64,000 bases of DNA. Source: Geomonas ferrireducens (GTDB taxonomy: Bacteria > Desulfobacterota > Desulfuromonadia > Geobacterales > Geobacteraceae). Shown here in pieces: positions 1 through 8,900 of this stretch. The notes beneath the pieces were generated by a model, which was not told the origin of the DNA, did not search any database, and saw only the letters and a list, made by a program, of their open reading frames with translations. How positions within the stretch are numbered: position 1 is the stretch's first letter; every line of letters begins with the position of its first letter. Location of the stretch: NCBI RefSeq assembly GCF_004917065.1, contig NZ_SSYA01000001.1:636547-700546 (forward strand). The letters are read 5' to 3'. A program made the position numbers and the translations under genes.

Positions 1-256
1 GCCCCACACCTGCCAGGTGCGCGGTCTTCTCCGTGAGCGAGAACCACTGCAGCCTCGCCCGCTCTACACCGTACAGGAAGTACTCATCGCGCAGCGTGGC
101 ACGCTGGAACACCACCGATTGGATACGGTCGGCCAGGGCGTGCTTCTCCCCGGCCAGGTGCAGCTCTCTGCTCGTCCACGCAAGCAGAGAGGCCACGATC
201 AGCAACAGCGTGAGGGACAGGAGCGCGCTTACTTTGAGCCTGCGGGCAAAGGTCAC
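1..256 (-). CDS. Sensor histidine kinase, N-terminal fragment (cut by window edge)
   Basis: The first 85 residues of a minus-strand gene that continues beyond the left edge. It starts with GTG in a GTGA overlap with the stop of the upstream lipoprotein gene, so the two are translationally coupled. The visible part has a basic N-terminus (VTFARRLK), one long hydrophobic helix (about residues 9-27) and then a polar region rich in charged residues (LADRIQSVVFQRATLRDEYF). That is the usual start of a membrane sensor kinase with a periplasmic sensing domain. The kinase core is not in the window, so the class is inferred from this layout and from the common pairing of a binding-protein gene with a sensor kinase. 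Another single-pass membrane protein cannot be excluded. Confidence 0.5.
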   Translation of the reverse strand, partial: MTFARRLKVSALLSLTLLLIVASLLAWTSRELHLAGEKHALADRIQSVVFQRATLRDEYFLYGVERARLQWFSLTEKTAHLAGVG

Positions 257-1245
257 GGTCTTAGCACCTGCGGGTCCACGGCTTCCGGTTTCACCGACAG
301 CAGCGGGCGCGGATCAATGACTTCCAGGAAGTTCGGCATCCTGACGTTGCGCGCCAGGCGGTGCTTCGCCGCCCAGCGGGTTTCCTCCTCGAGAGCCAGG
401 AGCAGGGCGTGGTCCAGGGCGACGGTGCACGAGCCTTCCTCCCACAATTCGGCAACCAGTGCCGGTGGAAGCTTGAGGTCCGCAAAGACGATCGCCTGAG
501 CCTCCTGCGGGTGACGCAACGCGAACTCTTCGGCCCGGAGCAGGGCACGCAACATGCGCCGCATCGCCTCCTGGTTGCCGTTCACAAACGAGGCGTGCCC
601 TGCAATAACGAAGGTTTCCGTATAGATGTGAGGGTCGTTCAACACCACCCCGTCGGCCCCCATCCTCTCGGCGATGATCTTGCCGGTGGGGTCCCAGGTG
701 GAAACTGCGTCCACCCTCCCAGAAAGAAGGGCTTCCTGCATCTGTTCCGGCGGCAAGTCAACCAGCCTCACCTCATCCATGGCCAAGTGGTTGGCGGTCA
801 GGAAAGAGGAGAGAAATATGTGGGAGGTGGTTCCCTGCGTGAAGGCGATGCGCTTGTTCTTCAAATCTCCGGGGGCGGAGATGCCGCTTTTCCTGCGTGC
901 GACGATGCCGTTTTTCTTGTTCGAGGTATAGATGCTGCCGATCACGGAGAGTTTCTGCCCACCAAGAACGGCAAACATGAGCGGAGTTTCGGCGACGGTG
1001 GCGAGGTCGGCCTTCCCATCCAGCACCGCCTGCAACGCCGCCTTGCCGTAGCCGCAAGGCTGCACTTGGACGGCGAGCCCCGCATCTTTGAAGAACCCCT
1101 TGGCAGCGGCAAGCTGCACCAGCGAACAATCGTGCAAGTTGGCCCAAGCGAGGCGCAAGGGAATGGGCGGGCCGGCTTCTTGCGCACGCTGACCTTTGCA
1201 ACCTGAAACTAGCAGACACAGTATCAGTATCAGCGCAACTCTCAG
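253..1245 (-). CDS. ABC-type substrate-binding lipoprotein (NMT1/SsuA/TauA-like)
   Basis: Periplasmic solute-binding protein of the NMT1/SsuA/NrtA family, which bind thiamine precursors, sulfonates, nitrate or similar small molecules. Family features visible are the opening strand (RLAWANLHDCSLVQLAAAKG), the KAALQAVLDGKADLA segment and the VDAVSTWDPTG hinge. An open frame with a TTG start at 1158 would lack a signal sequence. Extending it upstream gives a hydrophobic stretch ending in LLVSGC, a lipobox, before any in-frame stop. No ATG, GTG or TTG lies in that extension, but a CTG at 1245 sits 6 bases after GAGGAG, so I propose a CTG start and a lipoprotein of about 330 residues. No permease or ATPase gene is adjacent; the coupled kinase downstream suggests it delivers ligand to a sensor. 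The ligand is unknown. Confidence 0.72.
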   Translation of the reverse strand: MRVALILILCLLVSGCKGQRAQEAGPPIPLRLAWANLHDCSLVQLAAAKGFFKDAGLAVQVQPCGYGKAALQAVLDGKADLATVAETPLMFAVLGGQKLSVIGSIYTSNKKNGIVARRKSGISAPGDLKNKRIAFTQGTTSHIFLSSFLTANHLAMDEVRLVDLPPEQMQEALLSGRVDAVSTWDPTGKIIAERMGADGVVLNDPHIYTETFVIAGHASFVNGNQEAMRRMLRALLRAEEFALRHPQEAQAIVFADLKLPPALVAELWEEGSCTVALDHALLLALEEETRWAAKHRLARNVRMPNFLEVIDPRPLLSVKPEAVDPQVLRP

Positions 1246-1462
1246 TATCCACTCCTCATGATCGGCGCATGCTTACACGGCTGCAGGGAGGTCGCTCCGT
1301 TCTTTCACAGGACGCGGCCGCAATGTGTCTGCACGGCCTTATCCATGTCAAAGCCCGGCAAAGTACCGGTGAATAATATGACGAGTAGCTAACAAAGTGC
1401 AATTAATTTTAGCACTCCCCGCACCAAATACAGCAAATTGCATAAAATAGCGCCGCAGAATG

Positions 1463-1490
1463 AAAAAAGGGCAGGCCAAGGCCTGCCCTT
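1463..1490 (-). terminator. Rho-independent terminator of the envelope operon
   Basis: An 11-bp perfect stem (AAGGGCAGGCC / GGCCTGCCCTT) with a 2-base loop, followed on the minus strand by six T residues. It lies about 55 bases beyond the stop of the M48 protease gene. The remaining 1246-1545 gap shows nothing else I can name. Confidence 0.88.
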
Positions 1491-1545
1491 CTCTTTGGTG
1501 TTGCCGGTATCAAAGCATGTTCTCATAAACTTTGACAGTCGACCG

Positions 1546-2442
1546 TCACTTTGTCGTTTTGGAAGCCTTCCCCCCCTTGGCGAACTTCGCGAAACGCGTC
1601 GGCAGCTTGGCAAGCGACGCCCGGTCCGGGTACTTCTTAAGCCCGGCGGCCACCCGCGCCAGGCGCTCGTCCAGCGGCGGGTGGGTCGAGAACCAGGAGC
1701 CGTTCTTCGTCGCGGTCGCCTCCTGGCGCTTGAGCTTTTCCAGCACTGTCGTCATGGCGGAGGGATCGTAGCCGGTCCGGTAGGTGGTCTCCAGGGCCGC
1801 CTGGTCCGCCTCGAACTCCATCCCCTGGTCGAGACCCTTGTCGAAGAGGGTCGACTGCATGTCGCCGATCATCGACTCGAACTGCTGCCCCTTGCTCCCC
1901 TTCATGGTCGCGGCGGTGATGCTCGCCGCCCCCTGCAGGAACTGGGCGCGCCGGATGCTTTTCAGGGCGTGCTTCTCCGCCACATGCCCCACCTCGTGGG
2001 CGAGGACCGCGGCAAGCTCCGCCTCGTTGTCCAAGATGTTCAAAAGGCCTCGGCTGATGAAGACGATGCCGCCGGGGGCGGCGAAGGCATTTTGCACCGG
2101 GCTGTCCAGCACCACGAAACGGTACGGGATGGTGGAGCGGCGGCTGTTGCGCGCCACGGCGTTGCCGACCAGGTTCACGTATTTCTGCAACGCCTCGTTG
2201 TTCACCGGCTTGCCGAAGCGCTGCATGCTGTCAAGCGCAAGGCTCTCGCCGACGGTGCACTCGGTCTGGTAGGTCATCTCCTGCGACGAGGAGAGCACCT
2301 GGGTAGCACCGGAGAGGATTTTCCCCTCCTTGGACTCGGGGTTCATCAGGTTGTTCAGCTTGTCCTGCCATCCGGCGTGGGCCGGTAGCGCGGCGAGGCA
2401 GGAGAGAGCCGCAAGGGAAACGATCAGTCTTTTCATGGGCAT
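1546..2442 (-). CDS. M48 family zinc metalloprotease, exported
   Basis: Exported Zn-dependent endopeptidase of family M48 (BepA/LoiP/HtpX-like). A signal peptide (MKRLIVSLAALSCLAALPAHA) precedes the mature part, and the catalytic motif HEXXH is present as HEVGH inside AVLAHEVGHVAEKHA. The likely third ligand region follows about 60 residues later (MEFEADQAALETTYRTGYDP), and the WFSTHPPLDERLARV stretch typical of the family is near the C-terminus. At 298 residues it lacks the TPR domain of BepA. Relatives degrade or help assemble outer-membrane proteins in the periplasm. It begins 6 bases after the SH3-protein gene and is the last gene before the terminator. An in-frame ATG two codons into the frame (2436) may be the real start. 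Confidence 0.9.
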   Translation of the reverse strand: MPMKRLIVSLAALSCLAALPAHAGWQDKLNNLMNPESKEGKILSGATQVLSSSQEMTYQTECTVGESLALDSMQRFGKPVNNEALQKYVNLVGNAVARNSRRSTIPYRFVVLDSPVQNAFAAPGGIVFISRGLLNILDNEAELAAVLAHEVGHVAEKHALKSIRRAQFLQGAASITAATMKGSKGQQFESMIGDMQSTLFDKGLDQGMEFEADQAALETTYRTGYDPSAMTTVLEKLKRQEATATKNGSWFSTHPPLDERLARVAAGLKKYPDRASLAKLPTRFAKFAKGGKASKTTK

Positions 2443-2448
2443 CCTCCT

Positions 2449-2955
2449 TTAGCGGGCGTACTCGCCGATTTTTCCTTCCTTGAGGAAGGTCTTAACTTCT
2501 TTGTCGGAAACCTTGCGGGCGAGGATCCGGTCCAGCTCCTTCTTGAGCCCTTCCGGCGTACCGTGCTGTTTCGCGTATGCGGCAGTCTCCGGGGAAAGGC
2601 CGCGGATGCTGCGGGCGCTGTCCGACTTCGCCGTGTTGATCTGGCTTTGCTGCATGGTGCCACCTAAAAGGCCGTCGCCTCCCCCCACCTCGGCGACCGG
2701 TGCCGCGTCGGCGACCCGCCCCGCGTAAACCCACCCTTCCTTGCCGTCGGCGGTTTGCACCTTGAGCCAACGCCCCCCGTCCTCGACCAGGGTGAGCTCA
2801 GCCCCCACCGGCAGGTCCGCCAGGTTCGCAGCACTTACCGACTGCTCGCTCTTCAACGTGGTCCCTTCGCTTACCACCCAGCGCTTCTCGGCGCCGAACG
2901 CCGTGGCCGCCGCCAGCATCAAGAGGGCGGCGAAAACCGTTTTCTTCATGGTCAC
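2449..2955 (-). CDS. Exported SH3-domain protein of unknown function
   Basis: A 168-residue protein with a signal peptide (MKKTVFAALLMLAAATAFGA) followed by a bacterial SH3-like domain (about 25-82; ADLPVGAELTLVEDGGRWLKVQTADGKEGWVYAGRV). The C-terminal half has no recognised domain and carries a Gly-rich linker and a charged helix (EGLKKELDRILARKVSDKEVKTF). Bacterial SH3 domains often bind peptidoglycan or protein partners in the periplasm. It sits between the giant CHAT gene (33 bases upstream) and the M48 protease (6 bases downstream) and is very probably co-transcribed with both, which suggests an accessory or targeting role for one of the proteases. Confidence 0.8.
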   Translation of the reverse strand: MTMKKTVFAALLMLAAATAFGAEKRWVVSEGTTLKSEQSVSAANLADLPVGAELTLVEDGGRWLKVQTADGKEGWVYAGRVADAAPVAEVGGGDGLLGGTMQQSQINTAKSDSARSIRGLSPETAAYAKQHGTPEGLKKELDRILARKVSDKEVKTFLKEGKIGEYAR

Positions 2956-2988
2956 CTCCGTTATGGCCGGAATGGCTCCGGCGCTTCG

Positions 2989-5900
2989 TTACTTGTAATC
3001 ACCCGTTAGTACGAACGCCCCCCAGTAGCCGGGGTGCGGGTAGCGCTTTCTCACGTGCTGCATGGCGAGACCGAGCGCCTGCGCCTTGTCGGTGCCGGCG
3101 TAGTCCCGGTAGAACTGCTTCATCAGGATGGCGCTCGATACGTCGGAAACGCGCCACAGGCTCGAGACCAGGGCGTGGGTCCCGGCGAAGATGAAGGCGC
3201 GGTTCATGCCGATCACGTCGTCGCCGCTCTTCACGTCGCCCAGGCCGGTCTGGCAGGCGGAGAGGACCACGAGGTCCGCCTTGATGTCGAGCCCGAACAC
3301 CTCCTCGGCCTGCAGCCTGCCATCGTTTCCAGCGTCCTTGGCGAGCCTGATCGAGGAGAAGAGCGGGTTCACCGGGTCGAACTCGCCGTGCGAGGCGAGG
3401 TGAATGATACCGAACCGTGAGATATTCTCACGCACCCAACTCTCGGTGGCGCGCTCGCGGGTCAGCATGGTCACGTCGGCGTAGTTCCAGCGCAGCGTCC
3501 CGGCCTCCTTCTCGGCAAACGGGAGGTCGAGTGAGGCGTTCCCCAGGTCGGGGTTGCCGATGGCTAAGATGCGCAGGTTCTTCGCCGCCTGGCGCCGGGC
3601 CAGGGTGTTGCGGTACACCGAGGCGGCCGGGAGATGGAACAGGTTATGCCGGTCCACCAGGTAATCGCGCCCGTCGTAGAGGGTCGCGAAGGAGAGGTAG
3701 TGGAGGCTGCCGTGCGGCACGATCCCGACCGTGTTCCCCTGCGCCACGCCGGACAGGGGGGCGGAGAGGAGCAGCCGGTAGAGTTCCCGGGAGTTCTCCT
3801 CCAAGGGCTCCAGGTTCTGCAGCATGCGCCGGTAGGTGGCGATCTTCCCGGAAAGCTCGGCGGCCGGGACCGGGAGGACGAAGAGGCGGCTTCCCTCCCG
3901 CTCCAGACGCCAGCACAGGAGCCGGTCCGGGAGCTGGTAGTAGGAGAGCAGGGTCACCCCCGGCTCCAAGAGCGAGCGCACCTCCGGCACGGTGACCGGC
4001 GCCACCTTGACGAGCGACAACAGTTCCGGTCGGCGCCGTTCTATGTCGATCAGAAGGTCATGGTAGGAGCCGCGCAGCCGCTCGAGTGCCGCCTGGTACA
4101 TGGCGCGCTCCGCCGGGTTCGCCGCCTGCTGCGCCAACTGCTCCTGCTCGACGATCTGCTCGCGCAGCCGGTTCTGACGCTCGTAGAGATCGCGGTCGGC
4201 GCCGCCGGCAAGCGAGAGGCGCTGGCGACCGAGGATGTCGATCAGGTTCCTGGCGCGGGAGCGCTCGGCGACGGCGAAGGCCTCATCGTCGCGCCCCATT
4301 TCCACCAGGAGTCCGACCAGCCCCTGGTAAACGTCCATCTTGTCGGCGAGGAAGCCGTCCTTCAGCTGGTCCAGTTTGATCTCGGCACGGAGCTCCTCGA
4401 TGGTGGCTAGCGCGTCGCGGTAGGAGGAGACGGCACCTTCCCGGTCCCCGGCACCCTCTTTCAGACGGGCGAGCCCCAGAAGGGCGCGCCAGCGCACCTC
4501 GCGCAGCAGCATGAGGTCGGCGAGCTCGAGCGCCTTCTTGTAGCTCCCCTGCGCCTCGCCTTTCATACCGCTTTTGGCCCGGGCGTCCCCGAGGGAGAGG
4601 TGGATCTTCGCCTGGTTCACCCGGTCGCCGGTGCCGTCGGCAAGCGTCGCCGCTTCGTCGAGGAGCTTCAGCGCCCCGGCAGGGTCTCCCATCCGGAGGC
4701 GGGTTTGTCCCAGGTTTCTCAGGTCATAGGCGATGGCCCAGCGCGAGCCTAGGACGCGGTCGATGGCAAGCGCCTCACCAAGAGTCTGAAGCGCCCCCTG
4801 GTAGTCTCCCGACTCGCGCCGCACGAGCCCTATGTTGTTCAGCGTGGTCGCCCTCTCGTCCCGGCGCGCCTCCAACTTGCCGGTGAGATCCAGCGCCTGT
4901 TTGAGTTCCACAAGCGCCCGCCTTGAGTCCCCCAGGGTCCACCAGATGAGGCCGCCGGTGTTCTTCGCCATCACCTCTTCCAGGGGCCAGTTTTCCCTCT
5001 GCGCGGCCCGCTCCACCTGTTCACGCATATCGAAGGCGTCCTGGTAGCGCCCCTGGAACCAGGCGTTGTTCCCCTGCTCCAAGACGATCCTCATACGGGT
5101 CTTGAGCGCGGCGTCACCCACCTTTGCGAGCGCCTCGCGGTAGAGGAGGTCCGCATCCGCGAAGTTCCCGAGCAGGCGACGGCAGCGCCCCCGCTCCAGG
5201 ATGGTCTCGGCTTCCAGCGCCCGGTTGCCGTTTTTCGCGTAGAGTTCCTGGGCCTTCGCGTAGTAGCGCTCGGCGGCGGCGAACTGGTTCAGGCGCAGGT
5301 CGAGGATACGCCCGAGGTTCCGGTACTGGTCGGCCAGGTTCAGTTCGTCCTTCAACTGGGCGTTCAGCCCCGCGGCCTCCTCGAAAAGCGAACGGGCCGC
5401 CGGGTAGTCCACCGCGTTCTCCATCACCGCGCCGAAATCGGAGAGCGCCGCGGCCTGTTCTTTCGCCAGCCCCAGTTCGGCGAAGATGGAGACACCCTCC
5501 TTGAGCGATGCGGCTGCCTCGGAGAAGCGCTCCAGGCGTCCCTGCAGAAGACCCAGCCTGAAGAGCGCATCGGCGTGCTCGGCGGAGTACGGCTTTTCCT
5601 TCGCCAGGCGTTTCACCAGGGCATCCGCGTGTAGGACGGCGCGTTCGGTGAGCCCGGCGCCGAAGGCGCTCTCACGCGCATGGCGGTGCAGGGGAGCGCG
5701 CTGTTTGGCAAGCTCCGGGGTCGCGTCCGCCACGACGAGCGCGTTGTCGAAAAGCGCCAGGGCCTGCGCGTAGCGCCCCTCGTTGTGCGCCGTCACCGCG
5801 CGCTTCACCACGTCGTTGAACTGCTTCTTGGCGAGCTGCGCGCTCTCGGCGGCGTTGCCACCCCAGTCGCCGATCAGGAGCCAACCCGGAGGGAGTTCAC

Positions 5901-8900
5901 GCCGCGCCGTGGCGAGCGAGGCGTCCGCGTAGCTTTTCGCGAAGGGGGAGAGATCGGCACCGCTCCCTTCGGAAAGAAGCAGGCTCGGCACCCCGGCGAG
6001 CGAAGCGAGCTGCCCGAGATAATAGGCTTCGTCCCTCCCCCCGCGCGGAGCGACTATCAGCGAGACCGACTCGCCCGCAGCCAGCGCGAGAAGGTCGCGG
6101 CGCGCCCCAGTGGCGTCCTCGAAGAGGGGATCGAGCCCCCCTCCCCCGCCGGGACGGGCGGGTACCGTCGGGAGAAGCCCTGCGGCGCCGGGGAGGGTCA
6201 GTGTGTGGGCGTCGGGCAGCCGCTCCGGCAACCCGTCGGGAGGAAGCTTTGTGAAGGGGGGAAGCGACGGCCATACCCCGGCCGGGTCGAGCACCTGCGT
6301 CCTGAGCGGCCTGCGCTGCTCTATGCTCTGCAAGAGCTGGCTGGCACTCACCCCCCAGGTGAGGACGCGAGCGTCGGCGAAGGCGCCGGGCTCCTCGTAG
6401 ATGGCGACGAGCGCAGGATCGTTCAGGCGCGAGGCGGCTGCGGCGCGCGTCACGGTTTCGGCGCGGACACCATCCTTGCCACCCAAGGTGAAGAGGAGGA
6501 AGCGGTCGCCGGGAAGCGCCACCAGGCGGAGCACGCTCCGGCCCGGGAGCCGTTCCAGGACGTCGATCGCCTCGGCGGGCTGCGGTGTGAGCGCCCGACA
6601 AAGACGCGGCGCCTTTCCGGAGGCGCACCCCTTGCGGAAGGAGGCGAGGCGGGCCCGGAAGCCCTCTTCCTTCTCGCCCCCCGGAAGGGCTGCCGCCGAG
6701 GCGGCGAGACGCAGGGCGGCGGGACCAGCCGCGGCGTAGTAAGGGGGAAGTAGCCCCAACTCCTTGCCGAGCATGGCGTCGAGAACCGCCTGTTCCTGCT
6801 CGGCGCGCAGCTTAAGGTACGCGGGGTCCGCCGGCGCCGGGCCAGCAAGCTCGGCGCGAACCCGGTCCAGCTCGAAGAGGTGCGGTGCGGCCCTTTGCAG
6901 GAGGGCGAGCACGGCGGGGTCGTCCATGCCGAGGAGGCTTTTCCCGAGAATCTGGACCCGCTCCAGCTCGGAGAGGCGCTCAACGAGGGCGAAGCCCTGT
7001 TCCGGGTCCTTCGCGGTCAGCGCCTCGATGCGGGGGGCGAAGCGCTCAGTGAGCTCGCCTAAGTGCAGGTCGTATTGCGTGGGGGGGAGCCGGTCGAGGA
7101 GTTTCAGCGCCTCGTCGAAGTCGCCAAGTCCCGCGAGCGCACGCCAGGCCATGGCACCGTTACCGGCGGTGCGCGCCTCGGCGAGAGCATCGCGGTAACC
7201 GGCAGCCGCCGCGTCAGGGAGGCCGAGCGAGGAGAGCGCCGCCGCACGGTTCAGGCTCGCCGCGAGGCCCAAGGTGCTATTCGCCGAAGAACCGGCTTCC
7301 CCCTTCGCGGGTGAACCCGCTACGGGGGACAAGACGGGGGACACGGGGGACGGCGACAGCCGCAGCACGCGGTCCCACATCCCGATGGCGCGGTAGACGA
7401 GGGCCTGACGGCTGCCGTCATCGGGACGGCCGGAGGCGAGACGTGCCAGGAGGGCGGCGGAGTCGTTGCCGTAGCGCGCCAAAGCATCGGCGGGAAGGGC
7501 GCCGCGGTAGGAGTCGGCAAGGGCGGAGACGCGGGCCTGCGCCGCCAGGAACTCGGCCACTGTCTCCGGCGCGGCGTCGGCCGGGATGAGCATCCCCCAG
7601 TTCACCAGGTTCAACATGGCGCCGACAGCGTTGCTGCTTCGAAGCGCGATCTCGGTCCCTTTCCGGAAACCTTCCGCGGCCCCGGCGCGGTCGCCGCGCG
7701 CGTAGTCGAGCTGGGCGGCACGGTGGCTCAGGAGCCCGACGCCAAAGAGGTCCCCCTCGGTGAGCTGATCGACCCGAACGGGGTAGCGGCCGAGAAGCTC
7801 CTTGAAGAGCCGCGCCGCAGCTTGGTTATCGCCAAGCTCGGAGGCGATGCGGGCGAGATAGCTCTGCGCGAGACGCCGCTCCTGCTCGGTAGAGAAACCG
7901 AAGGCGGCCTCGGTGGCGTCACCCTTGTTCAGGGCGACGTCGGCGCCCACCTTGATCAGCCCGCCGCCTCGCTTCGGCGCCGCTTTCTTCGCAGAGGGGT
8001 AGCGGTCCAGTAGCGTCAGCACCTCGTTGAAGCCGTCCCGGGCGAGGTCGAGGAGCTGACGCCTGTCGCCGCCCGAGGCGCTCTCGGCCTGGCGGTAGAG
8101 AGCGATGCTCGCGGAACGGCGGTTCGCGGCCAGGTTCGCCGTCCTGCCCAGGTCGCGGTTCAGGCGGTAGGCGACATCGAATCGCTCCGCCGCCTCCTTG
8201 AAGCGCTCGGCGTCGAAGAGCGCAAGCCCCAGCCGATCGCTTAGTTTCGCCTGCGTCTCCACCAGGCGCGGCACGGCGGCGAGCTCGCGTTCCACGGCGG
8301 CCGCCATGGCAGTAAGTTCCAGAACGTACTTCTCCCCCTGCGGGGTACCGGCGCCGGCTGCGGCGACCAACTCCTTTTCACGGGAGAGCAGCTTTTTCAA
8401 CGCCTCCTCGAAGCGCTCCCACGCGGGGGACGGCGGAGGCTCCACGCGCTCCGCGCCGAGAAATTCCAGTTCCGCGTTGATCTCGCGCTGCCGGGCAAGC
8501 AAATGCTCCCGCTCAGGAGAGAGCTTTTCCCCGGCGAAGAGACGCTCGTTCGCCCGGCGCGTCAGGCGGCCGAACTGCTCGAGCGCCCGCGCCGGATCGA
8601 GCCGAGACTGGGCAAGGGAAAGCGCACGGCCGTACCCTTCGATGGCAGCGTCCTTCTCACCCACCTGGAACGCGGCCGCGGCGTAGCGCTCGTGGAAGAG
8701 AAGCTCGGTCTCCGGGTTGTCGAAGGGTACCTTGGAGCCTAAGCGCTGGCGGTAGAAGCTCCATGCCGTTGCGTTCCTCCCGAGCAAGAAGGCGACGTTG
8801 CCAATGTTCAAGGAGAGGTTGGCGGCGTTCTCCGGGTTCACCTCGGGACGGTTCAAAAGCTTCGCCCTTCGGTAGAGGTTCAGGGCGCGCTCGAGCCCTC

